Notes under the pieces: model-generated
The model's input: only the letters and a program-made list of their open reading frames with translations
Database searches by the model: none
What the model was told of the DNA's origin: nothing
Assembly: GCA_019925095.2 (NCBI GenBank)
Contig: CM034415.1
Location: 9,862,833-9,926,832 of the forward strand
DNA length: 64,000 nucleotides
Reading direction: 5' to 3'
Origin: Dendrolimus kikuchii
Lineage: Eukaryota; Arthropoda; Insecta; Lepidoptera; Lasiocampidae
Shown: in pieces, positions 11,401 through 20,181 of the stretch
Layout: each line of letters starts with the position of its first letter
How positions within the stretch are numbered: position 1 is the stretch's first letter
Translations under genes and position numbers: made by a program

Positions 11401-13517
11401 GCAGCGCATTTGTAGTACCTTTGGTGTTGCAAATGTTCATAGGCGATGGTAACCGCTTTCCATCAAGTGGGCCATTTGCCTGTCTGCTGATCTCCTGCAA
11501 TAAAAAAAAAAAAAAAAAACAAGAGGAACGCGCCCCATATAATTTTAACTTAAGATTTTCTTTTCATCATGACTTCTTTTTTAATCTTGCATTTTGTTTT
11601 TAAGAAACTAAAATCCAACCGCCATGTTTGGACGAGCCAGACCTGCCTCTCCACAAAGCGTTAGAGACCCCGAAGTTGCCAGCTAATGTGTACAATTCAT
11701 TGCTACACCAAAAGTTGTGTAAGTATAGTCCTTCATCATCATCATCATCCGGGTGTTAAATACCGGTTGCGTTAAAAAGGACAAAAAGTACAAAGATGAC
11801 CCAAATGACAGAAATTGCCAAAATGACGAAAATGGTAAATCACAAAAGACATATCCTACTTTTTGGGATTTCCTTTACATAAATCTATCCCATTATCTGG
11901 GATAAAAAGTATCCCTTGTCCACCCTCGGTTTAAAATTACATATATACGGAATTTCAGATCGGTCCAGTAGTTTTCTCTCGTAAAAGCATAACAAACAGA
12001 GAGACAAATATATTTTTATCTCTGAAACTATCCCATTTTTCGGGACAAAATGTATCCTATGTTCATCCTAGGCATGGAATAAAAAAATATATATACTTGC
12101 TGGAAAAAATCTAAAGTAATGCACTAGTAAATTAAAAAAAAAACAGCAATCTTTTAGAATTCAAATTTTGAACTTGAACTTTGAGAAACGTATTATTTTT
12201 TGGTCTATAAAATTATACCGTAACGAGAATTTTTTTTTTATAAAAATATATCAGTTTTTGGCGATTTTTGAAATCTTAAAAAATTTGGAGCGACCTCTTA
12301 ATTTTTATTTTGAGCTGTCCTTTGGAGGGAATTCTTAAAACATCAAAAACTAACATTTTTTTCACTCGAGACTCAAGTTTTTTGCTCCACCCTAATATGT
12401 ATGATGTAATATAGAAAGGTCTGACTTGCAAAAGAACACCTAATATTAAAATAGCTGTTTAAAGGCCCTATGTTAGGGGTGAAGTCGGGTCTGAAAGGCC
12501 TGCCGTTATGAAAAAAATATAAAAAAAGTTTTTTGTTTTTAGGGGAATGCAATATCTCTTTGAGAGCGACCATCGAAGGGCTGGTGAAGCACACCACGGA
12601 CATATCAGTGGAGAAGTTGACGAGAGCCGATAAGACACTGCTAAATGTGCAGGTCTGTATGAATGTTAAAAGTGTGTTGTTTGCAGAATATCCGGAAATA
12701 GGACCAAATTTAAGAGCACATCCTTTCCAAGCGTGTTGTTGTTCAACAATGTAGATCTATAAGCGTACAAAAGCAACAACAAGTATCTATATATATATTT
12801 TTTTTTTATTGCATGAGATCAGCAGACAGGCAGACGGCCCACTTGATGGAAAGTGGTTACCATCGCCTATGGACATTTGCAACACCAAAGTTGCTATAAA
12901 TGCGCTGCTGCTCTCTTAAGGGAGACTAGAACCTGGTCACTAATGCCGGAACACAACTCAAGGCTGTTATGGCGACATACTTTAGACCAGGGGTGGTAGC
13001 CATCCAGTCGGGCAAATGCCCTACCACCTGGCAATTATTGTCGAAAGAAACTTGAACTGTTATAACCATAAAAAATTTATACCACTAATGAATTTAATTT
13101 CAATATCTCCAATAAAATATTGATCTAAGCAATTAGGTCTACGAGACTTTTTTGTAGGAAATTAAATTCCCAACAAATTTGCTATTGAATTTTTTTTCTA
13201 AAGTCCAAAGCTGCTTTTTTAATTTTAGGTGAAAATCAAATTCAGTGACGTGTAACCAACACACCAGCATAAGTGTACATTATTTAAATCAGAGTAAATC
13301 GCGACCAAGCCCCGATGTGATAGCATAAAATGCGGCCGAGTTATAGAAATTTAAAAATAAATTATTCTTATTTACGTGTATTTTATATGGAAAAATCTTT
13401 TCACGCTCAGAGAAAGTACTTAAAATTAATATAAAGGTCTGTAACTTTCAGGGTATTTTGTTCCGACATATACAAATAAATTTCAGGTTTAAATTAACCG
13501 GGAAAACAAAAAAATCG

Positions 13518-13582
<65 letters not shown>

Positions 13583-14106
13583 TAGCTGTCCCGGCAGACG
13601 TTGTTCTGCCCTGAAGAAATGAAATTTAGAACCCGATTCCAGCGCCAGCTACCGGGTCCAAATGTAAGCTATCCTACCTTTCAAGTCGGATCAAACTGCA
13701 CACGGTGTGCAAATTTAATTAAAATCAGTCAAGTAGTTTAGGAGACCATCGCGGACAAACAACGTGACACGTAATTTATATATATTAATATATATAAGAA
13801 ACGAAACAAAAAAGCAATAAGCCCGGACAAAACGAAAAAACAGTTTGCCCGAAGAGAGCAATAAAAAAAAGGGCGCGTGTTTGAATCCCGACTGGAAAAT
13901 ATGTACCACTTGGGCAGTTTTCTGAGCTAATGTGCATATTGCCACAATTACCACGTGCTATTGGTGATGGAAAACATCGTGGTGAAACCTGCACAGCGAG
14001 ATAACCGATATATCAAACTTGCCAATCCGCCTTGGACAAGCGGAATGTAGTGTCCATTTATCTATAAAAATTATAGGCCCGAGCCCAGCAGTGGGATTAT
14101 AGAGGC

Positions 14107-14160
<54 letters not shown>

Positions 14161-14368
14161 CAGAATGGACACAGGATATTTTATACGGGAAAATGAGGGT
14201 AGTGCTACGGCATATGTAGGTAGATTAAAATTTTAACTTTTGTTCTAGGAAAGCATGCGTGCGACGAACGCGCACTTGACACTCGCTCGTGCACGCTTGA
14301 AGCAGATGCACGCGGAATTGGAGCGCGCTAATTGCAGCTCCGCGCTACCTACCGTCAAAATCAAATAA
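8223..14368 (+). CDS. BLOC1S3: BLOC-1 subunit 3-like protein, whole gene (5 exons)
   Basis: Joining 8223-8297, 10261-10327, 11605-11718, 12543-12652 and 14249-14368 gives an uninterrupted 161-aa frame; every junction is GT-AG and all phases agree. BLOC-1 is a cytoplasmic complex of small coiled-coil proteins needed to make lysosome-related organelles. The N-terminus has two acidic motifs, VVDGEASESDSEVE (7-20) and ISGEAPESDD (38-47), which match the paired GEAxExDSE motifs of BLOC1S3. From about residue 80 the chain is predicted helical with heptad-like leucines (SLRATIEGLVKHTTD, then LARARLKQMHAELERA), as expected for the subunit's helical core. Human BLOC1S3 is 202 aa. The introns hold at least four retroposon copies and an AT microsatellite. 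AATAAA at 14364 overlaps the stop codon. The call rests on motifs, not an alignment search. Confidence 0.8.
8357..8412. repeat. (TA)n microsatellite
   Basis: About 55 bp of almost pure TA in intron 1 of the BLOC1S3-like gene. Confidence 0.9.
8508..8832 (+). mobile_element. dispersed repeat family B, full-length copy
   Basis: Runs from TTTTTGGCGGAAACTGAAAG to CCAAGCCACAAACCTAAATA. Near-identical copies lie at 42393-42650 and 42705-43020, with fragments at 14699-14786 and 39255-39310. About 325 bp, non-coding, no obvious terminal inverted repeats. Its class is uncertain. Confidence 0.65.
8930..9118 (+). repeat. repeat family E, left part (interrupted)
   Basis: GAGTTTGTAAGAGTAACAT and GAAGCGATGAGG...GTGAGAGTCATT match 61955-62110. 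A retroposon (9119-9444) follows, then family E resumes at about 9470-9540 and 9910-10075. This shows sequential insertions. Confidence 0.55.
9119..9444 (-). mobile_element. SINE-like retroposon family A, copy 1
   Basis: Family A on its own strand starts TGCAGGAACGGAGAAAG, passes GCGGCCGGGCGGCCTGTCGT and TGTTCCGGCATTAGTGACC, and ends CTGCAATAAAAAA, a polyadenylation signal plus A tail. This - strand copy is about 325 bp and nearly full length. Short frames along it are not genes. Confidence 0.85.
9445..10075. other. intron 1 DNA with remaining pieces of repeat family E
   Basis: Segments at 9470-9540 and 9910-10075 (CTATGACAT, CCCTCTTTGTCATGT, TATTGTACTGTT) match 62100-62325 in order. The 370 bp between them has no counterpart there and is probably a further insertion. 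Confidence 0.45.
10261..10327 (+). CDS. BLOC1S3: BLOC1S3-like exon 2
   Basis: Acceptor TTTACAG at 10260; 22 codons plus one base; donor GATG|GTAAGT. Encodes DLSESPNSQLFVISGEAPES with the second acidic motif. Confidence 0.8.
10428..10752 (-). mobile_element. SINE-like retroposon family A, copy 2
   Basis: Full-length - strand copy in intron 2, from its T-run (A tail) at 10430 to the CCTGCATGG end at 10748. Confidence 0.85.
11086..11192 (-). mobile_element. MITE with CGTTCCAC family, partial
   Basis: GATCGAAAATTTACGTCGTTAG, GACATTTTCGCGGCGAC and GAGCATTTTGAGAGTAATGAGC match half of the 40514-40766 copy. Confidence 0.5.
11199..11519 (+). mobile_element. SINE-like retroposon family A, copy 3
   Basis: Full-length + strand copy: TGTGCAGGAACGGAGAAAG at the 5' end, CTGCAATAAAAAAAAA with a run of about 18 A at the 3' end. 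The long pure tail suggests a fairly young insertion. Confidence 0.9.
11605..11718 (+). CDS. BLOC1S3: BLOC1S3-like exon 3
   Basis: Acceptor TTTTTAAG at 11604; donor TTGT|GTAAGT at 11719. With one base carried over from exon 2 it encodes 37 codons ending HQKL, leading into the helical region. Confidence 0.8.
11731..11776 (-). mobile_element. LINE 3' terminus (family L), tail fragment
   Basis: On the - strand AACGCAACCGGTATTTAAC then GGATGATGATGATGATGA equals the 3' end of the LINE at 18257-19087. Very short 5'-truncated copy. Confidence 0.55.
11855..12095 (+). mobile_element. LINE-tail repeat (GGGATAAAAAGTATCC type)
   Basis: Two internal half-repeats with CTATCCCATT and GGGA(T/C)AAAA. The same arrangement is at 23330-23660 (+). 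Non-coding 3' tail typical of RTE-like insect LINEs. Confidence 0.5.
12543..12652 (+). CDS. BLOC1S3: BLOC1S3-like exon 4
   Basis: Acceptor GTTTTTAG at 12542; donor CAG|GTCTGT at 12653. Encodes ECNISLRATIEGLVK and TRADKTLLNVQ; amphipathic helix with no proline. Confidence 0.8.
12791..13032 (-). mobile_element. SINE-like retroposon family A, copy 4 (5'-truncated)
   Basis: From its A tail (T-run at 12800) to CTACCACCTGGC, where it stops about 85 bp short of the family 5' end. Copy 6 stops at the same base. Confidence 0.85.
13522..13582. repeat. (TA)n microsatellite
   Basis: About 60 bp of pure AT dinucleotides. Confidence 0.95.
13583..13800 (+). mobile_element. LINE-tail repeat (CTAGCTGTCCCGGCAGACG type)
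   Basis: Starts ACTAGCTGTCCCGGCAGACG and includes TCAGTCAAGTAGTTTAGGAG. Related to 51131-51350. The form is that of 3' ends of insect RTE-like LINEs, non-coding. Confidence 0.5.
13868..14110 (+). mobile_element. tRNA-derived SINE (family T1), truncated
   Basis: Begins within a pol III B-box-like GTTTGAATCCC and continues with CCACTTGGGCAGTTTTCTGA, AATGTGCATATTG and GATAACCGAT to GCCCAGCAGTGGGA. The A box is missing. Compare the better copy at 14812-15110. Confidence 0.65.
14111..14159. repeat. (TA)n microsatellite
   Basis: About 49 bp pure AT directly behind a SINE 3' end. Confidence 0.95.
14249..14368 (+). CDS. BLOC1S3: BLOC1S3-like exon 5 with stop codon
   Basis: Acceptor TTGTTCTAG at 14248; 39 codons then TAA at 14366. 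Encodes ESMRATNAHLTLARARLKQM and ends SALPTVKIK. More GC-rich than the flanks, in keeping with coding use. Confidence 0.8.
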   Translation, partial: ESMRATNAHLTLARARLKQMHAELERANCSSALPTVKIK

Positions 14369-14499
14369 AATTATTTTAAGCATTGATTTGTTTTTATTTG
14401 CTTAATTGGTTCTTTATAAACTTCTCTTTATTGAAGTCTGGATATACAAAAATTGGTCCAAGTGCATGACAGTCCAGGATCTACGAATATATCATACTA

Positions 14500-14690
14500 G
14501 CGGTCCGGCGCGGTTTCACCCGCATTCTGTCCCTCTCCTAGCGTCATGTTATATATGATATGCCTATGACACTCTCTGTTAACGTAGCTTTCTAATAGTA
14601 AAAGAATTTTTAAAATCGGTTTAGTAGATCCAGAGATTACCCTCTACAACGTCACAAACTACCTGTTTATAATATTAAGTATAGATTCAT
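14500..14690 (+). mobile_element. LINE-tail repeat, degraded
   Basis: ACTAGCGGTCCGGCGCGGTT followed by AAAATCGGTTTAGTAGATCC, the usual layout of an RTE-like 3' tail. Confidence 0.4.
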
Positions 14691-14698
14691 ATCATAAT

Positions 14699-14786
14699 CA
14701 TAGGCTTAAGAAAATGAATAAATTATATTGTAATCTCAGATCTGGCTTAAAGGCCTAGCTGCCAAGCCATAAACCTAAATAAATAA
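14699..14786 (+). mobile_element. repeat family B, 3' end fragment
   Basis: CATAGGCTTAAGAAAATGAA to CCTAAATAAATAA, the last 88 bp of the 8508-8832 family. Confidence 0.65.
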
Positions 14787-14811
14787 CAGCATTATGTCTT
14801 ACGGTCGGTCT

Positions 14812-15110
14812 TAGTCGTGGTAGCGTAATGGCTAACGCACGCGTCCCAGACCCAAAGGGCGCGGGTTCGATCCTGGCCGGAACGCATGCACCACTTAGGC
14901 AGTTTTCTGACCTAATGTGCATATTGTTACAATTACCACGTGCTAACAACGGTGAAGGAAAACATCGTGATGCAACCTGCACATCGAGATAACCGATGTG
15001 TCAAACCTGCCAAGCCGCCTTGGACAAGCGTGGTGGGTATACTGTCCGTGCCCCAGTAATGGGAGGCCCTAGCCCAGCAGTGGGACATTCATGGGCTGTT
15101 ATTACTACAT
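14812..15110 (+). mobile_element. tRNA-derived SINE (family T1)
   Basis: The head carries pol III promoter boxes: A-box-like TGGTAGCGTAATGG and B box GGGTTCGATCC. The body continues CCACTTAGGCAGTTTTCTGA and AACCTGCACATCGAGATAAC and ends GCCCAGCAGTGGGACATTC. A SINE of this kind is transcribed by pol III and moved by a partner LINE. Confidence 0.75.
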
Positions 15111-15119
15111 TACATGTCT

Positions 15120-15700
15120 TACGGTATTCCATAACGGGGTATAATACATCTGACATAAATGCTATTTTTGTCCTGCAGAAGCGTGCTATTCACTCAATTT
15201 ACAACATGGCTTCATTGTATATACCGGAAAATGTAATATATGTTAAGAAAAATATCCGCGCCACTGATATACACTAATGTGGCTATACCTTAACGGCGTT
15301 ATGTTTAGCGCTTTAAATAAGACGCATTCGGTCACACTACCGCAGGTGTGGCCGCTTCATCACAATAAAACAACAAAATAAATCACATTCTCTGTATTTG
15401 AAATACAATTTTGATATGAATATATTAAAATGATTTTATTTTACACAGTTTAATTTTTTTTAATACACAATATTTTCTGTATTTATTTTATTTTTAGAAA
15501 AATGATTAGTAAAATACCTACTCCATAATATATAGACAAACAAACATGACGTTTGTACGAGTTTCGTTTTTGCCAAAATTTTAAAAACTTAAAAAACTAT
15601 CTTATCACATTGCACTCAACTTTATATCATAATTATCAAAAGTAAAAAAAAAACAACCAATAATTCATTATAATCTACGAAAATACGGTAACAAAAATAT
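15120..15700. other. no gene seen
   Basis: AT-rich. A frame at about 15120-15277 (FVLQKRAIHSIYNM...) resembles the 'LQKRAVRIIY' stretch near the end of some LINE reverse transcriptase ORFs and may be a short relic. Confidence 0.35.
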
Positions 15701-15709
15701 ATCACATAC

Positions 15710-16080
15710 ATAAGCCTTTGCCGGCCTACCTCACTGCAACGCAGAGGCTCCGGGTTCGATTCCTGGTATAGTAAATTTCGGAAACGTATTTTCTCCGTTA
15801 TTTACTATGGTCTGGGTGTCTGGGATCGGCCCCAGACTGGTCCGTTGTATATTACCCATAACACAAGCGTAACAAGAACAGACGAGCGGGCATGACAAGT
15901 GTTATGAATGTCAAAGAAGCAAGTGAGGTGTGTAAGAATAAGCCTAAATGGCGCTCTGTTGTTCGTGCCTACCCCGCAAGGGAACTGGCGTGAAGTTATG
16001 TATGTATGTACAAGCGTAGCTTGCTTAATTTGGGGATATACAATATGTGTGTTTGTCTGTCGATTATTATATTATTATTA
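15710..16080 (+). mobile_element. tRNA-like SINE (family T2), interrupted
   Basis: GCAACGCAGAGGCTCCGGG and B box GGTTCGATTCC open the element, followed by GGTCTGGGTGTCTGGGATCG and TATATTACCCATAACACAAG. At 15872 it is interrupted by a 138-bp LINE fragment and resumes at 16010 with ACAAGCGTAGCTTGCTTAA. Minus copies are at 17470-17690 and 56650-56885. Confidence 0.65.
15872..16009 (+). mobile_element. RTE-type LINE 3' fragment (family R), copy 2, with 9-bp target duplication
   Basis: 138 bp from ACAAGAACAGACGAGC to the TATGTATG tail, encoding only the last residues of the RTE ORF. The 9 bases ACAAGCGTA occur directly on both sides (15863-15871 and 16010-16018). This is a clean footprint of target-primed insertion into the T2 SINE. 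Confidence 0.85.
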
Positions 16081-16344
16081 CATTCACATAAAATACTAAA
16101 TTATTAAACTATATAGGGGAAACTGTGCCATTTTTGGCACAGCACCCAATTATTGGCACCCGGTTAATTCATTCAGGATATGAAGAAATCTTCATATTTT
16201 CTATGGAGGGTAGAGGTGAAGAAGCATCCATTGAAATGCATTAAATTAGGGTGGCGCCACTTTCGCATCAGGGTGAATTTTGAAGAAAGCGCCAAAATTT
16301 ATTAGAGTAGTATTATAGCGTTTTAGTTTTATAAATTAAATATT

Positions 16345-16628
16345 TTTTAAATTTTTATTGCATCAGTTCAGCAGACAGGCAGACGGTCCACTTGATGGAA
16401 AGCGGTTACCATCGCCTATAGACATTTGCAACACCAAAGGTACTACAAATGCGCTGCTGCTCTCTTAAGCGAGACTGGAACCTGGCCACTAATGCCGGAA
16501 CACAACTCAAGGTTGTTATAGCGGCATACTCCAGTCGGGCAAATACCCTATCACCTGGCTATGGGTTGTTTTGTCGCCTCTTACGACAGGCCACCGGAAG
16601 GCGGGAAATTGTATTCTTTCTCCGAATA
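16345..16628 (-). mobile_element. SINE-like retroposon family A, copy 5
   Basis: Nearly full length but missing about 20 bp internally (CGGCATACT joins CCAGTCGGGC directly) and its 5' tip. Confidence 0.8.
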
Positions 16629-16740
16629 TTACAAAATCACTAAGCGTATTATTCAAAATTCACGAAATAAAATCACTATTCACATTTGCACATAACAATT
16701 CTTTGAGGTTATATTTAGTAAATTACTTTGTACTACGTAT

Positions 16741-17006
16741 AGGGCGTTCCACTAGTAGTTCACAACGCCCAAAACGCTCAGTTAGCCGTACCACAAGGCG
16801 ACCGCGATCGTTGTGGTCGTGGCGAAAACGTCACTAATGACGTCATCATTTTCGATCACACGACGCCCACAACGACCCATTTCAATAGGTGGGTCGAATA
16901 GCCGTTCCACTTGGGTTTACGATTGTTACGCCAAGAAGCAAGGGGAACGAGAAAACTCGCGGTCGTGGACGTGGTCGTTGCGAGTCTCTAGTGGAACGTA
17001 GCCGTA
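16741..17006 (+). mobile_element. MITE with CGTTCCAC termini, copy 4
   Basis: Starts GGGCGTTCCACTAG and ends CTAGTGGAACGTAGCC, giving inverted termini. The interior has AATGACGTCATCATTTTCGA and GTGGGTCGAATAGCCGTTCC as in other copies. About 265 bp. Confidence 0.7.
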
Positions 17007-17460
17007 ACTAGTTGACGTTTTATAACAGTGTAGTGTCACCAACTACGCTACTCGCCAAAGATATAATTTTTTTAAACTCGGCATACTTCGATTCGTCTAC
17101 AACAGCTATATTCATACCGTACCCTTTGTCTACACCAGCGCCATCGTGGACGATTTTTGAACTGTTATTTACAGCTTACAACTGGACGCTTCAACTATTT
17201 TCCTACATGAGATGATTCTCTTTACCTCTACGCTCCATAATATTGTCTATTATGCAGGCATAGAATACTATTATTATTGCCATTTTATGACTAAAAAATA
17301 AGTTATTTAATTTTTTGGATAAATTAATAGGGTGCCAACATATCGTTGCCAAGAATGGTATACTTTAACCTAAATCAGATTCATTTGTCGATTCGATAGT
17401 AAGTATATGGAGATACGTAATAATAAATTGTAATATAAAAAAAAATATATAATAATAATT
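17007..17460. other. no gene seen
   Basis: AT-rich DNA with no supported gene or repeat family. Confidence 0.35.
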
Positions 17461-17469
17461 AAACAAATA

Positions 17470-17690
17470 CATTATATATCCCCAAGCTTAGTAAATTACG
17501 CTTGTGTTGTGAGTGATATACAACGTTCCACTTTGGAGCCGCGATCCCTAACACCCAGACCATAGTAAATAACGAAAAGTTCGTTTACGTAATTAACCAT
17601 GCCAGGAATCGAACCCGGAGCCTCTGCGTTGCAGTAAGGTACACTGACAAAAGCTTAGCCTGCAACTACAGAGCTCACACAATAAAATCG
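17470..17690 (-). mobile_element. tRNA-like SINE (family T2), minus copy
   Basis: Reverse complement shows GCAACGCAGAGGCTCCGGG, the B box GGTTCGATTCC and GGTCTGGGTGTTAGGGATCG in the same order as 15710-16080. Confidence 0.65.
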
Positions 17691-17727
17691 ATACATTTCT
17701 AAAACAATTCAACTTACCGTAAAAATA

Positions 17728-17765
17728 AATGCCGCGCTTAAAACCGTTAAAATGCAATTTTAATC
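17728..17765 (+). mobile_element. fragment matching the Penelope-like element 3' end
   Basis: CCGCGCTTAAAACCGTTAAA is identical to 36151-36170 just past the hammerhead-like motif of the Penelope-like element. Only about 35 bp are shared. Confidence 0.45.
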
Positions 17766-18238
17766 ACCGCAAAATATAAAAAAATTGACCTATTAAATTA
17801 AGTACCTTAGGAACACAAAAAGAAACATTTTAAAAATGCTTTTTTTTTAAATCACACTTCAGTCACTTAAAACTAACGTCAGTTAACTCTATGAGTAGGG
17901 AATGTTTGATGGTGGTATAACCACAGTCACATGATACTAATACAAATATGGAAGAACTATTTTGGTAATGTTATAGTAATAAAACGAATCATAACTTACA
18001 TGTCACTGGAATATTGCAGAAGCTGAAGTTTACGATATAACTAGTCAGATTACAAACCTTCGTTAAGAATATATTACAATATTATTTAAAAGCGTTACAA
18101 TAACATCACATAATTTTAATTTAATAAATATAACTATATATTATGAGTATGAAGGAGACAGTTGACTCATTCTGCTTGACAACCAAAGAGACCTAAATAC
18201 TGAATTTATGCACACGGCGAGATCACACTCCACGCATT

Positions 18239-18256
18239 AGTCAAGGTAGCTTGGTC
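18239..18256 (+). repeat. 18-bp target-site duplication, left
   Basis: AGTCAAGGTAGCTTGGTC, repeated exactly at 19088-19105, bracketing a 5'-truncated LINE. Confidence 0.85.
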
Positions 18257-19087
18257 AAGAACTGCGTGTCACGGAGATGAATATGCTGCGATGGATGTGT
18301 GGAGTGACGCGGAAAGACCGGGTCAGGAACTACCGCATCCGCGGCAGTCTTCATGTCCGTGACATGGCCACGTTTTTTTTTTTTTTTGTAGCTGGAGTTC
18401 AGCAGACAGGCAGACGGCCCACTCGATGGAAAGCGGTTACCATCGCCTATGGACATTTGCAACACCAAAGGTGCTACAAATGCGCTGCTGCTCTCTTAAG
18501 GGAAACTGAAACCTGGTCACTAATGCCGGAACACAACTCAAGGTTGTTATGGCGGCATACTCTAGACCAGGGTTGGTAACCATCCAGTCGGGCAAATGCC
18601 CTACCACCTGGCAGTTTTACGGAGAACGGCTAATTATTTTATTTTATTTGGGAGGTTAACAGCTGTGATCTTACAAACTAGCGTTACAGAGATAGCTAAA
18701 GAACAGCTAATTATAAGCCTCCACAGATGACAGGGAAATAAAAATAAAGTATAAAATACAATAATTTAGAAATAAAGAACAATAATAAGAACATTTTGTG
18801 ACGGGGAAAACTAGCCATTATTAAAATAGGCTTTGATTAAATTCTCATTTACAGATGCTAGACTATCGACAAACAAGTCAATGTCAAGTAATTATGTGGG
18901 GAACAAATATCTAGCCATGCCGCCTCCGCCAGGTCCCGGTCGAAGGGGAAGACCCAAGAAATGTTGACTTGACGCTGTGAAGGATGGCTGAAGACCACGC
19001 GGAGTAGAGTAGAAAAAGTTGAAAATTGGACCCTGGGCGTCAGAATGAACGCAACCGGGATTTAACGCTCGGATGATGATGATGATG
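18257..19087 (+). mobile_element. 5'-truncated LINE (family L) with nested insertions
   Basis: The left part (18280-18372) encodes MLRWMCGVTRKDRVRNYRIR, a stretch common in the C-terminal third of insect LINE reverse transcriptases. The right part (about 18900-19087) encodes GRRGRPKK and a tail ending in a GATGAT run. Between them sit retroposon family A copy 6 (18374-18612) and about 280 bp of other sequence. Exact 18-bp direct repeats flank the whole unit. Confidence 0.75.
18370..18612 (-). mobile_element. SINE-like retroposon family A, copy 6 (5'-truncated)
   Basis: T-run (A tail) at 18375-18388, ends CTACCACCTGGC at 18612, the same truncation point as copy 4. Nested in a LINE. Confidence 0.85.
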
Positions 19088-19105
19088 AGTCAAGGTAGCT
19101 TGGTC
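19088..19105 (+). repeat. 18-bp target-site duplication, right
   Basis: Exact second copy of 18239-18256, immediately after the LINE's GATGATGATG tail. Confidence 0.85.
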
Positions 19106-19110
19106 GAGTA

Positions 19111-19175
19111 GTAATGTCAAAATCAAACCAATGCTATGGTAAGGCAATTGAAAGTACGATATACGAACCGGCCAT
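19111..19175. mobile_element. end fragment of the 367-1327 inverted-repeat family
   Basis: GGTAAGGCAA ... GAACCGGCCAT matches the right terminus of the fold-back element. Confidence 0.5.
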
Positions 19176-19554
19176 AAATGTATCTCAGCTGATTTCACTG
19201 TCCGCTACCCTATTGTGAAATAAGTTTTAATTTTACGATGTCAACTCATAGTCATAAGTTTATAGATGACAAATGTCAAAGTATTTTGAATTTTTTTGAT
19301 TCATTTATAAACACGGCAACACTCACTAGTTGTATTATAAAATTACATTTTTTACAAAATTCCGGTTACTTACACATTCTACATAAAATACTAATAGCTT
19401 TAATAAATAATATATAGCTTTTTAATATCCATTTAAATTCATTTTTTTAAATTTCTTTCAGTGTGATATATCGTCAATTTTAATACATTTTAAATCCATA
19501 TAATAATATGTTTTTAATTCCTTATGGATGAAAATATGATGTTTTACTTCTATT

Positions 19555-20005
19555 TACATAATTTTATCCAATTTTGTTCCATTTAGACAAATTTATCATC
19601 CGTTTTATTTCATTTAGATAACTTATCATTTGATTTAGCTCCATTTAGATAAGCTTATCATCCGCTTTTGTTCCATTTAGACAAATTTATCATTCGTTTT
19701 AGTTCCATTCAGTTAAACTTATCATCCATTTTAGTTCCATTTTTATTAACTTATCATCCATTTTAGTTGCATTTCTATTAACTTATCATCCACTTTAGTT
19801 CCATTGACTTAAACTTATCGTCCATTTTAGTTCCATTTAGATAAACTTATCATCCGATCTACTTCCATTTAAACAAATTTATACTTCAGTTTATTCCATT
19901 TATATAAACTTATCATTCGATTAAGTTCCATTTAGTTAACTTTATCATCCTTTTCAGTTCCATTTAGATCCACTTATCATCCTTTTTAGTTCCATTTAAC
20001 AACGG
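19555..20005 (-). repeat. 32-bp tandem array at the PLPP 3' end
   Basis: The block CTTATCATCC with TTAGTTCCATTTAGA recurs every 32 bp (19622, 19654, 19686, 19718, 19750, 19782, 19814, 19846, 19878, then 31-33 bp steps to 19973); about 13-14 units. The gene-proximal unit is inside the last PLPP exon and contains its stop codon. The remainder would be 3' UTR or downstream DNA. Confidence 0.85.
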
Positions 20006-20181
20006 TGTGGATTCTATTTCCTTTTCTTTCGCAGGACTGTCTGGTTTTCCATTGAAATACTTGGACATTACATTTGATACTATATATGGAACTCCAGCGA
20101 GATCTGACGATAGTGGGTTGTAATACTGCCTATAGCAGAACAGGGCCGTTGTGAAACCTAACAGTGACCCGATAAGTATGT
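19964..20181 (-). CDS. PLPP5: PLPP exon 6 with stop codon
   Basis: Acceptor TTTCAG before 20181; 71 codons and TAA at 19964-19966. Begins by completing the motif-3 Asp and continues [20 protein letters not shown]. The last codons ([10 protein letters not shown]) are encoded by a unit of the 32-bp array. Confidence 0.88.

Noticed and set aside
13583..13800. full RTE element
   Set aside because: Only the non-coding 3' tail type is visible; no reverse transcriptase reading frame next to it.
14812..14885. possible tRNA gene
   Set aside because: A and B boxes are present but no cloverleaf can be formed and the sequence continues into a repeated body; it is a SINE head.
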